Both the position numbers and the translations under genes were made by a program. A DNA stretch of 64,000 nt, from contig CBDFFN010000013.1 in the NCBI GenBank assembly GCA_965246795.1, positions 434,001 to 498,000 of the forward strand, given 5' to 3'. The stretch is from JAJXWB01 sp965246795 (GTDB lineage Bacteria > Pseudomonadota > Alphaproteobacteria > Rhizobiales > Beijerinckiaceae). Numbering within the stretch: position 1 is the first letter of the stretch; the number at the start of each line of letters is the position of its first letter. The notes beneath the pieces were generated by a model. It did no database searches and was not told where the DNA came from. It saw only the letters and a program-made list of their open reading frames with translations. Below, piece by piece: positions 27,001-34,328 of this stretch.

Positions 27001-27122
27001 CCTATCTCTCACGGCCGATCGCGAAATACGCGCCGAAGTATTCCGACTACGTCCATCTGTCGCGCGTGAAGGAATGGTCGGCGACAAGTGGTCTCCGGGG
27101 GGACGACGATTTTGCGCGCTGA
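24009..27122 (+). CDS. addB: AddB subunit of the AddAB recombination nuclease-helicase
   Basis: A 1037-residue protein, the usual AddB size in alphaproteobacteria. The N-terminal UvrD-like portion is degenerate with no canonical Walker A (IFVPTQRARRAL is the corresponding region). The C-terminal PD-(D/E)XK nuclease is seen in CKADRIEV and RIVDFKTGSLPAQ. AddAB processes double-strand ends for RecA loading, the role of RecBCD in enterobacteria. It starts with GTG at 24009, overlapping the murU stop by 4 bases, and is followed by addA with overlapping ends, so the genes are translationally linked. Confidence 0.94.
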   Translation: MNSERARANVFTIAPDVPFLATFAKTLFDGRIVPGLSGASSPFDIARATIFVPTQRARRALVTALSEAAGGATLLPRIAALGALDDAESGQTGDGIASVIAIPPAIGALERRLLLTQLVHRWAQELPGAIVLAHATGYDTDDKQALLVGNTPADAFALAGALGALIDEFIIEGIDPAALSGLVEAEHDPYWRITTHFLKIAFEAWPKMLAERGLIDAARRRVLLADAETARLTGGGNHDPMIVLGSTGTNDATARLMAAISRLPNGAVVLPGLDTIMPDTVFAGIGLAGDGAEEPGFGHPQAALKRLLGALRVARNDVVELSPTGLTLRAKFLSDALLPAEATDVWPQARESHAPEIAQALENIALLEAADEREEALAIAVRLREVTETPTQTAALVTPDRTLARRVRAELARWSVGVDDSAGVALSSTPRTVLARLVLAAADEKSDAAALAVLSHARTLLNRERCGVVKLARDLEIGVFRAGIAPGDDVAQRIALARNAAGDRRAHRANRAITADEWTAMAALLRDLQAALAPLQGGDARKPLATWIDLHRAALAIIAGATASDIDAAIDALFDDPALSGSALVLELADYRVMFDRLAATRTLPSVQGTHPRVKILGLLEARLLHADVVILAGLDEAIWPPVAQTDPFLNRPMRTALGLTPPERRIGQTAHDFWMAMGAPNVLLTRAKKRGGSPTTPSRFLRRIIALAGNAIDPAIARGEYYAQLARRLDTPHEDERKRLEPPQPKPAVELRPIQLSVTRIETWIRDPYAIYAERILELTPVGTLDKPPGYAEQGTAIHNAIEWAAKEFGTDPLPADAVRRLEAEGTQQLSALEGDATWQTFRRPRQMGGLRYFIAYHAARQPLLASLLAEASGRWDISLNDGSTFALTCKADRIEVARDGAVRIVDFKTGSLPAQKDITDDLAPQLTLEAAMIAEGAFAELSARDVTDALYIKLGSRDGGEQKLLAVKDMTFAELVSHHRARLHALIEQYRDPEQAYLSRPIAKYAPKYSDYVHLSRVKEWSATSGLRGDDDFAR

Positions 27123-30100
27123 ACGCGTTCCCGATCCGCAGACGCGCGCACATCAGCATCGTGCGGCGGACCCAAAACATTCGGCCTGGGTGTCGGCGAA
27201 CGCCGGTGCCGGCAAGACGCATGTGCTGGCGGCGCGGGTCGCGCGCTTGCTGCTCGACGGCGTGCCGCCGGCGCGCATCCTGTGCCTGACCTTCACGAAG
27301 GCGGCGGCGGCAAACATGTCGGCGCGCGTTTTCAAATGGCTCGGCGAATGGGCGACCGCCGACGAGCCGACATTGCGCGCAAAGCTTGCGGGTATCGGCG
27401 TCGACTCACTGGTCGGCCTCGACGTCGCGCGAAAACTCTTCGCGCGCGCCGTGGAGACGCCGGGCGGCCTGAAAATTCAGACCATCCACGCCTTTTGCGA
27501 ACGCGTGCTGCACCTGTTTCCCTTTGAGGCCAATGTGCCCGCGGGCTTTCGCGTCATGGACGAACGCGACCAAGCGGAGCTCCTGGCGCTCGCGCGCCAG
27601 AGTGCGCTGTCGGCTCTTCGGCGTGGCAACGACAATGATCTCGCGGCGCTCGCGCTTCTCGGTGAGAACACATGGGACGACGGGTTTGTCGGCCTGCTCG
27701 GCGAGATGCTGCGCCATCGCGAGCTTCTCGCGTCGATGCCGCCTGCGGCACACGCGTCGCGACGACGCGAAGCTTTGGGACTTGCCGCGCATGATACGGA
27801 AGGCGCGCTGCGCGAGGCGATCTTGCACGGCGGCATCGCGCGCGACCAATGGCTCGCCGTGGCCGATCGGCTTGCGGACGGCAAGAGCGACGATCGCGAT
27901 CGGGCGAGCGATTTGCGTGAGGCAGCCGCAATGCCCGATGAGGCGGCCGTCGTGGCATACCTTGCTCTGTTTCGCGTGAAGGATGGTAAAGACTGGCGCA
28001 AGCGCGTCGTCGCTGCAGGTCTTGTGAAAAGCGACCCCTCACTCGGTGAGATGTTCGAACGCGAGATGTCGCGTCTCGCGCCCTTGCGTGAGAAATGGCT
28101 GGCGACGCGCATCGCCTTGCGGACAGACGCACTGGAACGCGTCTGTAGCGCCATCATCGCGGACTACGAGGATGCGAAACGCCGACGCGCGCTGCTCGAT
28201 TTCGACGATCTGATCGCGAAGACGCAAACTCTGCTGACGCAGGCCCACGTGTCGAATTGGGTGCTCTTCAAGCTCGACGGCGGCATCGACCACATTCTCG
28301 TCGACGAGGCGCAGGATACGAGCGCGCAGCAATGGGCGATTCTCGATGCGCTCTCGAAAGAGTTCGCATCCGGCGCCGGTCGCCCGCGTGCGCTTCGCAC
28401 GTTCTTCGCCGTCGGCGACGAGAAGCAATCAATCTTCTCGTTCCAGGGCGCAGCGCCGCAGAAGTTCGACGAGATGCGCCGCGATTTCGACACGCGATGG
28501 AAAGCAGCTGGCCTCGAGTTCCACCCTGTGCCGCTGCAACTATCCTTCCGCTCCGCGCCGCCGATCCTGAATGCCGTCGATACGTTGTTCAAAACAGAGG
28601 AGCGCCGCCGCGGCCTGTCGAGCGACCCCGCCCCGCCTTCGCATTCCGCGCTCAAGACCGATCTACCGGGGCTCGTCGAAATCTGGCCGCCGCTGCAAGG
28701 ACAGGACGTTGCTGCGCCCAACGGCTGGGTTCTCGAATCCGACGCTGCCAGCACTTACGAGCCACCGGCTAAACTTGCGCAAAAGATCGCGACAAAGATC
28801 GCTGCACTGACAGCATCGGGATGTCTCGAAGCCGTCGAAGGTGACAAGCCTAATAGCCGACGCGCGATCCGACCCGGTGACATTATGGTGCTGGTGCGAC
28901 GGCGCGATGCTTTTTTCGAAGCCGTGATCCGTGCATTGAAAGACAAAAACGTGCGTGTCGCGGGCGCTGACCGGCTCGACGTCATCGGCCACATTGCCGT
29001 GATGGATTGCGTCGCGGCGGCGCGTGTCGCGCTTCTCCCGGACGATGACCTGTCGCTTGCCAGCGTGTTGAAATCGCCGCTGATCGGCCTCGATGACGAG
29101 GACCTCATCGCCATCGCACCGAAGCGAAAGGTGTCGCTGTCGGAAGCGCTTGTCCTTTCGAGCGACCTACGTCATCGCGACGCCGCGATGCGCATCGCGC
29201 GTTGGCGCAAGCGCGCACATATCGCGCCGTTCGAATTTTTCGCGACGATCCTTGGCGCGGAAGGCGGGCGACGCGCATTTCTGACACGGCTGGGTGCCGA
29301 AGCGAACGATGCCTTGGACGAGTTTCTCGCACTCGCTCTGGCGCACGAACAAAACGGCGCGCCATCGCTCACCGCCTTTCTCGCAATGCTGGACACGCTG
29401 TCTCTCGACGTGAAGCGCGATCTCGAAACCGGTGACGATGCGGTGCGCGTCATGACCGTGCATGCGGCGAAGGGGCTCGAAGCGAAGATCGTATTTTTGC
29501 CCGACACCTGCGCAGTGCCGCCACCAACGCTCGATCCAAAAATCTTTATGCTCGAGACGCCGATCGGCGGCGTACTCGCTTGGACCAACGGCACGAAGAA
29601 CGATCCGACGGCGCTCATCGCTGCGCGTGAAAAATTCCGGAGCGCGCAGGACGACGAATATCGTCGTCTTCTCTACGTTGCGATGACGCGAGCCGAAGAG
29701 CGGCTCTACATCTCCGGCTATTTCAACGTGAAAAAGCCGCCGGAGAATTGCTGGCACAAGATGATCACCGAGGCGCTCGAACCGGAAAGCAAGCCGCATC
29801 CCGATCCGCTCGAAGAGTTCGGCAGCGTCCTGCGATATGGCAAGGAAATGATGCTCGACGCGCCGGAAACGTCTTCGTCTTCGCTCTCGGACAAGGAACT
29901 ACCAGCGTGGCTCACGACATCGGCGCGCGTGGAAATCGCGCCGGCTCCGCCGCTACGACCATCGAGCGCGTTGGCGAGCGCCGATCGATTCGATTCAGAC
30001 GAGACGCCTTCGCCCGCGCGTATGCGCGGTCTCGCGATTCACGCATTGTTGCAACGCCTGCCTGATATCGCGAGAGCCGAACGTGCAGCGCGCGGGCGCG

Positions 30101-30540
30101 AAATGCTCTCGACCATCGCGCCCGAACTCGACGCCGAGCCACTTCTCGAGGAGGCTTTTCGCGTCATCGACGATCCGACGCTCGCCCCGCTGTTCGGTCC
30201 GGGTTCATTGGCAGAAGTACCCATCGCGGCGATCCTCACGCGGCGCGGGTGCAGGCCTGTGCCGATCGCGGGGCAGATCGACCGACTCGCGGAGCATGAT
30301 GGTACGATCGTCGTCGCCGATTTCAAGACAGGCGCTTACGAAGGCGAGCCCAGCGAAAGCCATATCGCGCAGCTCGCGCTTTATGTCGCAGCGCTGCGCC
30401 AGATCGATCCGGAGAAACCCGTCCGCGCGATGCTCGTCTATACGGCGATCCCGAAAATCGTCGAACTCGATGCGCGCACGATCGACGAAACTCTGGCGCG
30501 CATTTTCATGGAATCGGGAGAGACCTCTCGCGTTTCTTGA
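27112..30540 (+). CDS. addA: AddA helicase-nuclease subunit
   Basis: A protein of about 1142 residues with a complete UvrD/PcrA helicase. Walker A is SANAGAGKTHVL, motif Ia LCLTFTKAAAANM, Walker B VDEAQDTSAQQW, and motif VI VAMTRAEERLY. The C-terminal nuclease has VVADFKTGAY. The start is uncertain. TTG at 27112 has GGGGGG about 10 bases upstream and matches the family N-terminus; an in-frame GTG at 27088 lacks a good ribosome site. Either start overlaps the addB end, consistent with the obligate AddA-AddB complex. Gaps to trxA are short (79 bases). Confidence 0.94.
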   Translation: MRAERVPDPQTRAHQHRAADPKHSAWVSANAGAGKTHVLAARVARLLLDGVPPARILCLTFTKAAAANMSARVFKWLGEWATADEPTLRAKLAGIGVDSLVGLDVARKLFARAVETPGGLKIQTIHAFCERVLHLFPFEANVPAGFRVMDERDQAELLALARQSALSALRRGNDNDLAALALLGENTWDDGFVGLLGEMLRHRELLASMPPAAHASRRREALGLAAHDTEGALREAILHGGIARDQWLAVADRLADGKSDDRDRASDLREAAAMPDEAAVVAYLALFRVKDGKDWRKRVVAAGLVKSDPSLGEMFEREMSRLAPLREKWLATRIALRTDALERVCSAIIADYEDAKRRRALLDFDDLIAKTQTLLTQAHVSNWVLFKLDGGIDHILVDEAQDTSAQQWAILDALSKEFASGAGRPRALRTFFAVGDEKQSIFSFQGAAPQKFDEMRRDFDTRWKAAGLEFHPVPLQLSFRSAPPILNAVDTLFKTEERRRGLSSDPAPPSHSALKTDLPGLVEIWPPLQGQDVAAPNGWVLESDAASTYEPPAKLAQKIATKIAALTASGCLEAVEGDKPNSRRAIRPGDIMVLVRRRDAFFEAVIRALKDKNVRVAGADRLDVIGHIAVMDCVAAARVALLPDDDLSLASVLKSPLIGLDDEDLIAIAPKRKVSLSEALVLSSDLRHRDAAMRIARWRKRAHIAPFEFFATILGAEGGRRAFLTRLGAEANDALDEFLALALAHEQNGAPSLTAFLAMLDTLSLDVKRDLETGDDAVRVMTVHAAKGLEAKIVFLPDTCAVPPPTLDPKIFMLETPIGGVLAWTNGTKNDPTALIAAREKFRSAQDDEYRRLLYVAMTRAEERLYISGYFNVKKPPENCWHKMITEALEPESKPHPDPLEEFGSVLRYGKEMMLDAPETSSSSLSDKELPAWLTTSARVEIAPAPPLRPSSALASADRFDSDETPSPARMRGLAIHALLQRLPDIARAERAARGREMLSTIAPELDAEPLLEEAFRVIDDPTLAPLFGPGSLAEVPIAAILTRRGCRPVPIAGQIDRLAEHDGTIVVADFKTGAYEGEPSESHIAQLALYVAALRQIDPEKPVRAMLVYTAIPKIVELDARTIDETLARIFMESGETSRVS

Positions 30541-30619
30541 CGCTCCGCGCCAGCATTCTTACCTTCGCGCATCCCTACCCTCCGGGCGCGCTTCGCACCC
30601 TCACCGACGAGGTTCAGCC

Positions 30620-30940
30620 ATGTCTACCGCAAAGGTCACCGACGCCAGTTTCGAAACGGATGTCCTTCAGTCGAGCGAGCCCGTCGTGGTGGATTTCTGG
30701 GCGGAATGGTGTGGCCCCTGCAAGATGATCGGCCCGTCGCTCGAAGAGATCGCGACGGAGATGGCCGGCAAGGTCAAGATCGTGAAGATCAACGTCGACG
30801 AGAACCCCGGCGTGTCCGGCAAGCTCGGCATTCGCTCCATCCCGACGCTGATGCTGTTCAAGGACGGCAAGCTTGCGTCGCAGAAGGTCGGCGCTGCGCC
30901 GAAGGGCGAACTCACGAAGTGGATCAACGGCGCGATCTGA
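30620..30940 (+). CDS. trxA: Thioredoxin 1
   Basis: A 106-residue cytoplasmic thioredoxin. The redox motif WCGPC gives Cys31 and Cys34, the buried Asp is in VVVDFWAEW, and the cis-Pro is in IRSIPTLMLFKDG. The ATG at 30620 has GAGG 7 bases upstream. It follows addA, an arrangement shared by many Hyphomicrobiales. It would supply electrons to ribonucleotide reductase, peroxiredoxins and methionine sulfoxide reductases. Confidence 0.96.
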   Translation: MSTAKVTDASFETDVLQSSEPVVVDFWAEWCGPCKMIGPSLEEIATEMAGKVKIVKINVDENPGVSGKLGIRSIPTLMLFKDGKLASQKVGAAPKGELTKWINGAI

Positions 30941-30970
30941 CGCGCTCGTCGCTACTGCGACGCGTGCAGA

Positions 30971-31040
30971 CGACGAAGCGATCTATTTTCTAGAATGGAG
31001 ATGGATCGCCGCGTTGCGTTTTGGCGCTCCTCGCGATGAC
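30971..31040. repeat. Degenerate intergenic repeat, family D
   Basis: GACGAAGCGATC and, facing it, GGATCGCCGCGTTGCG followed by GGCGCTCCTCGCGATGAC resemble the halves of the TCATTGCGAGGAGCG...GACGAAGCAATCC repeat common in Hyphomicrobiales. It sits between the convergent trxA and trcR genes. Only one copy is in this window, so the family name rests on recall of the motif. Confidence 0.5.
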
Positions 31041-31081
31041 GGCTTACGAAGTGCCTCGTCGGCCGACGTAAGCCCGCCGCA

Positions 31082-31795
31082 TCATTCCTTCGGCTTGATG
31101 CCCTTCAATTTGCCGAACACAGAATTGACGTCGATCGCCGGTTCCTGCTCGCGATCGTTTGGCGCGGGCGCCGCGCCAAACACCTCGGCCGAGGTACGCG
31201 GCGTATCGCGCCGCGTTGTGATCTCGGCGGGCACCAACGTCTGGTCTCCCTCCTCGCTGACGGCAGGTTTGTCTTTCGCGGCCTTGGAGACCTCGAAGTC
31301 GAGCTCGATCTGCGAGCAGAGCCCGAGCGTCACGGGGTCCATCGGCACAAGGCCGCTCGAGTTCCAGTGCGTGCGGTCGCGGATCGCGGCAAGCGTCGTC
31401 TTCGTCGTGCCGACGAGCCGCATGATCTGCGCATCCTTGAGTTCTGCATGGTTGCGCACCAGCCAAAGGATCGCATTCGGACGATCCTGACGCCGCGAAA
31501 GCGGCGTGTAGCGCGGGCCTTTGCGCTTCACCTCGGGCAGCACGACCTTCGATGTCGCGAGCTGCAGATAATAGGACGATTCCTTCTCGCCTTTCGCGAG
31601 TTCCTCTCGCGACAGCTGTCCAGCGCTGACAGGATCGTAGCCGCGGATGCCCGCGCCGACCTCGCCGTCCGCGATGCCCTTCACTTCCAGCGGATGCAGT
31701 TTGCAGAACTGCGCAATTTGATCGAACGTCAGCGACGTGTTCTCGACGAGCCAGATGGCGGTCGCCTTCGGCATCAACGGGGCGGCGGCGCTCAT
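31082..31795 (-). CDS. trcR: Cell-cycle transcriptional regulator TrcR (DUF1013)
   Basis: A 237-residue DUF1013/TrcR family protein restricted to alphaproteobacteria. It begins MSAAAPLMPKATAIWLVENT and has SLTFDQIAQFCKLHPLEV, a likely helix-turn-helix, then GVGAGIRGYDP-like and RPNAILWLVRNHAELKDAQIM segments. The C-terminal third is charged and low in complexity. The start at 31795 matches the family. A longer in-frame reading to 32218 runs antisense to the DUF1192 gene and is rejected. It is divergent from DUF1192 across a 183-base promoter region that holds no clear motif. The family has been linked to Caulobacter cell-cycle control. Confidence 0.88.
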   Translation of the reverse strand: MSAAAPLMPKATAIWLVENTSLTFDQIAQFCKLHPLEVKGIADGEVGAGIRGYDPVSAGQLSREELAKGEKESSYYLQLATSKVVLPEVKRKGPRYTPLSRRQDRPNAILWLVRNHAELKDAQIMRLVGTTKTTLAAIRDRTHWNSSGLVPMDPVTLGLCSQIELDFEVSKAAKDKPAVSEEGDQTLVPAEITTRRDTPRTSAEVFGAAPAPNDREQEPAIDVNSVFGKLKGIKPKE

Positions 31796-31978
31796 GAGAA
31801 TTCCTCGCATCTGGGCGCGCGAGCGCCGAAAGGGTTCGCCACTCGCCGGGGGTAACCAGCGGAGGCAAAGCCTCGATTCCGAAAGTGGCGGGGATGCCTT
31901 TGATATAGGCGCAGCCGCCGTCGAACGCAATCGAGAGAAGCGCTGGCGGGTATCGCGGTGCCTGTCTATCCTGCCGCG

Positions 31979-32203
31979 ATGGCGCCTTCCGACGACGACG
32001 ATCCCTTCGGTCTGAAGCCGAAGCTGAAACCACCCGCCCATGCCGTGGGCGAACCGCTCGATACGTTGTCGGTGGCGGAATTGTCCGAACGGATCGCCCT
32101 GCTGCAAGCAGAGATCGCGCGGCTGGAAGCCGCCCGGACTGCCAAGGCGGCTGCTGGCACCGCGGCGGATTCCTTTTTCAGAACGCCAGGCGCAGGCGCG
32201 TAA
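31979..32203 (+). CDS. DUF1192 family protein
   Basis: A 74-residue acidic small protein. It starts MAPSDDDDPFGLKPKLKPP, has a central predicted coiled-coil helix (LSVAELSERIALLQAEIARL) and a short tail ending SFFRTPGAGA. This is the alphaproteobacterial DUF1192 family of unknown function, commonly located near trcR and rcdA. The ATG at 31979 is chosen over an in-frame ATG at 31958 because it matches the family start. A strong rho-independent terminator lies 85 bases downstream. Confidence 0.85.
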   Translation: MAPSDDDDPFGLKPKLKPPAHAVGEPLDTLSVAELSERIALLQAEIARLEAARTAKAAAGTAADSFFRTPGAGA

Positions 32204-32214
32204 CCGTTCATTAA
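32200..32214. promoter_or_regulatory. CtrA-box-like site GTAA-N7-TTAA
   Basis: GTAA-CCGTTCA-TTAA followed by CC overlaps the DUF1192 stop codon. It matches 7 of 8 conserved bases of the CtrA box TTAA-N7-TTAA and reads TTAACC in its second half. Its distance from rcdA is about 250 bases, so its relevance is uncertain. Confidence 0.3.
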
Positions 32215-32287
32215 CCATGATCGGGCATCGTCACACTTGTCCGGTCGCCTTCCCTCTCCACGGGCCGCCGGCAACCCTCACTCCTTC

Positions 32288-32316
32288 AAAAGCCGCCTCC
32301 GGGCGGCTTCTTTTTT
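32288..32316 (+). terminator. Rho-independent terminator after DUF1192
   Basis: AAGCCGCC and GGCGGCTT form an 8-bp stem around a 4-base loop, followed by C and six T. It ends transcription of the DUF1192 gene and insulates rcdA, implying that rcdA has its own promoter in 32317-32464. Confidence 0.85.
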
Positions 32317-32362
32317 GCGGCTACGCCTGTACTGGCGCGCGCTTGCCGCCCAAAGGTTAACG

Positions 32363-32377
32363 TTAAGATCGGGTAAA
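32363..32377. promoter_or_regulatory. CtrA-box-like site TTAA-N7-TAAA upstream of rcdA
   Basis: TTAA-GATCGGG-TAAA matches 7 of 8 conserved positions of the CtrA box and lies about 90 bases before the rcdA start and downstream of the DUF1192 terminator, where the rcdA promoter should be. A second TTAA is 6 bases before it. Confidence 0.4.
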
Positions 32378-32464
32378 CGCCCCGCAGGGCCACAGCCGGG
32401 CTATTCTGCATTCCGTTACCCCGGCAGCGGCGCCGTGGTGGCGGACCAAGCGTCAGGGCGTGCG

Positions 32465-32992
32465 ATGAGTAGCGTATCCATGATTTCGAGTGGCGAAGCC
32501 TCGCCTCTGTCCTTCGTCGATCATCTGGCCGGCTCGGATGCTTTCCGCGCCCTCTTCCGTGAGGGCATGGACCTTGTCGAAGCTGCCGCAAGCTATCTCG
32601 ACGGCGAAGGCCGCGAGACGGCGAAGAACCTGCCGCGCCATGACGCACTGGCCTACGCAGCAGAGAGCATGCGCCTTACCACGCGACTGATGCAGTTGGC
32701 CTCCTGGCTTTTGCTTCAGCGCGCCGTCAACGAGGGCGAGATGACGAAGGCGCAGGCTTCCTGCGAAAAGCACAAGGTGAAGCTTTCCACTCAGGACGTC
32801 GCCTCGGCGCCGGATGCATTCAGCCGATTGCCCAAATCACTTCGCGATCTCGTCTCGCAGTCGCTGCGCCTGCAAGCCCGCATTCTCCACCTCGACGGAC
32901 TGATCCATCTCGGCCCCGGCGCAAAGCCCGCTCCGGCAGCAAGTCCCGTCGCGGCACAGCTCGATGCGCTGCGGTCGGCGTTTTTACGCTGA
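32465..32992 (+). CDS. rcdA: RcdA-family protein (regulator of CtrA degradation, DUF1465)
   Basis: A 175-residue all-helical protein, close to the length of Caulobacter RcdA. Visible family segments are SFVDHLAGSDAFRALFREGM, LPRHDALAYAAESMRLTTRL and SLRLQARILHLD, with a disordered Ala/Pro-rich linker before the final helix. RcdA acts with CpdR and PopA as an adaptor that delivers CtrA to ClpXP at the G1-S transition. The ATG at 32465 fits the family start. Presence near trcR and within 14 kb of divL gives the window a cell-cycle cluster. It ends before a bidirectional terminator shared with rpmE. Confidence 0.87.
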   Translation: MSSVSMISSGEASPLSFVDHLAGSDAFRALFREGMDLVEAAASYLDGEGRETAKNLPRHDALAYAAESMRLTTRLMQLASWLLLQRAVNEGEMTKAQASCEKHKVKLSTQDVASAPDAFSRLPKSLRDLVSQSLRLQARILHLDGLIHLGPGAKPAPAASPVAAQLDALRSAFLR

Positions 32993-33031
32993 TCGAACCG
33001 CCGCCCTTCGGGGAAACGCCGCCGATCCAAT

Positions 33032-33063
33032 AAAAAAGCCCCGCCGAAGCGGGGCTTTTTTTT
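33032..33063. terminator. Bidirectional terminator between rcdA and rpmE
   Basis: AGCCCCGC-cgaa-GCGGGGCT is a perfect 8-bp stem with a tetraloop, flanked by six A on the left and a run of T on the right. It works for both convergent genes. Confidence 0.9.
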
Positions 33064-33079
33064 GCGAAGCGCTGACAGA

Positions 33080-33313
33080 TTACGTCTTGGCGCCGAGCCC
33101 GAGATTGCCGAAGCGCGAATTGAAGCGCGAGAGGCGGCCGCCACGATCCATCAGCTGCTGCGAACCGCCTGTCCACGCGGGATGGGTGCGCGGGTCGATA
33201 TCGAGGTTGAGGACATCGCCCTCTTTGCCCCAAGTCGAGCGCGTCACGTATTCCGTGCCGTCCGTCATGACGACCTTGATCGTGTGATAGTCGGGGTGAA
33301 TATCGGCCTTCAT
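33080..33313 (-). CDS. rpmE: 50S ribosomal protein L31
   Basis: A 77-residue L31. It starts MKADIHPDYHTIKVVMTDG and contains STWGKEGDVLNLDIDP and HPAWTG. It has no cysteine, so it is the zinc-independent form usual in alphaproteobacteria, although it lacks the sequence features of YkgM. The ATG at 33313 overlaps the stop codon of a small upstream reading frame (33310-33420). A tandem repeat lies in its leader (33367-33432). It shares a bidirectional terminator with rcdA. Confidence 0.94.
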   Translation of the reverse strand: MKADIHPDYHTIKVVMTDGTEYVTRSTWGKEGDVLNLDIDPRTHPAWTGGSQQLMDRGGRLSRFNSRFGNLGLGAKT

Positions 33314-33420
33314 CGAAAATCGTCCGGCTGCGGCGCGCGGGCGCCGTGAAAACATTGGCTCGCAGCGATGTCGCTGTAGCGAAACATCGCCAGCCTTTCG
33401 ATGTCGCTGTTGCGAAACAT
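33310..33420 (-). other. Possible 36-codon leader reading frame of rpmE
   Basis: An open frame in the rpmE leader starts ATG at 33420 and stops with TGA at 33312-33310, overlapping the rpmE ATG. Its first two thirds are encoded by a tandem repeat, so the peptide begins MFRNSDIERLA then MFRYSDIAASQ. The overlap would allow translational coupling. No independent sign of coding (ribosome site, homology) is visible, so this is only a candidate. Confidence 0.3.
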
Positions 33421-33432
33421 CGTCAGCTTTGA
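33367..33432. repeat. Two tandem 33-bp repeats, each self-complementary
   Basis: Units 33367-33399 and 33400-33432 match at about 28 of 33 bases. Each contains CGATGT...ACATCG arms around CGCT/GCG, so each can fold into a hairpin. The location between rpmE and the carbonic anhydrase gene makes them possible operators or an rpmE mRNA leader structure. Confidence 0.75.
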
Positions 33433-33539
33433 GCGGAAGGCGGCTGGATAACCCACCTGTCTGGGCCTGACAACCCTTCGAGCCCGTGCGCCGGCGGCAT
33501 GGCCTCTGTTATGAAAGCGCGCAACAGCAGGACACGCGC

Positions 33540-34208
33540 ATGTTTCCGGACCGTTTGAGCGAAGGGTATCGCAGCTTTCTCGAGGGTCGCTTCGCCTCGG
33601 AGAAGTCACGCTACGAAATGCTCGCCGACAAGGGCCAAAAGCCCGAAATCATGGTCATCGGCTGTGTCGACTCGCGCGTCTCGCCCGAGGTGATTTTCGA
33701 TGCTGCGCCCGGCGAGCTTCTGGTCGTGCGCAACGTCGCCAATCTTGTGCCGCCCTACGAGCCGGCGGGCGACGCGCAGCACGGTACGAGCGCGGCGCTG
33801 GAGTTCGGCGTGCAGGCGCTGCGCGTGAAGCATATCGTCGTGCTTGGTCACGCCTTTTGCGGCGGCATCCGCGCTTTCGCCGACGAGCAGGAGCCGTTGT
33901 CGCCGGGCGACTTCATCGGCCGCTGGATGTCGCAGATCGCGCCGGCCGCCGCCGGACTTGGCCCGCGCAAGGACCACGAGGGCGACACTTACTTGCGCCG
34001 GCTCGAATTCGCGTCGGTCGAACTAAGCCTCAAAAACCTGATGACCTTCCCCTGCGTGCGCATTCTCGTCGAGCGCGGCAAACTCACGTTGCACGGTGCA
34101 TATTTCGGCGTGGCGTCAGGAAAATTGTTAGTGCGCGACGCCGCCACCGGCGTGTTCGAACCGCTCGCCGAAAATGTGCGACCCACCGCGATGATCCGCT
34201 GCGACTAG
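33540..34208 (+). CDS. Beta-class carbonic anhydrase
   Basis: A 222-residue beta-carbonic anhydrase interconverting CO2 and bicarbonate. Zinc ligands are Cys42 in GCVDSRVSPE, then His104 and Cys107 in GHAFCGG, and the catalytic Asp44-Arg46 dyad is present in the first motif. The ATG at 33540 has AGGA about 8 bases upstream. It would supply bicarbonate for carboxylases or buffer pH. The 226 bases before it hold the rpmE leader repeats. Confidence 0.94.
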   Translation: MFPDRLSEGYRSFLEGRFASEKSRYEMLADKGQKPEIMVIGCVDSRVSPEVIFDAAPGELLVVRNVANLVPPYEPAGDAQHGTSAALEFGVQALRVKHIVVLGHAFCGGIRAFADEQEPLSPGDFIGRWMSQIAPAAAGLGPRKDHEGDTYLRRLEFASVELSLKNLMTFPCVRILVERGKLTLHGAYFGVASGKLLVRDAATGVFEPLAENVRPTAMIRCD

Positions 34209-34328
34209 CGCCTCCGTCGCGCTGGACGCATCGAAGCGCTTCGCCCATTGTCCGCGCCCTCTCATTTCCACGCATGTCCTGCTCGCAAAAATCTGCAACT
34301 TTCGCGGGGCATGCGATGCAGGACGTAA

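Noticed and set aside
31041..31074. Hairpin GGCTTACG/CGTAAGCC after trcR as a terminator
   Set aside because: The loop is 18 bases and no T-tract follows on the minus strand.
31796..32218. In-frame N-terminal extension of trcR
   Set aside because: It runs antisense through the DUF1192 gene and has no sequence resembling the TrcR family; the ATG at 31795 fits the family start.
33310..33609. 99-codon minus-strand open frame before rpmE as a full gene
   Set aside because: The upstream two thirds have no motif and run into the carbonic anhydrase start; only the last 36 codons are kept as a possible leader frame.
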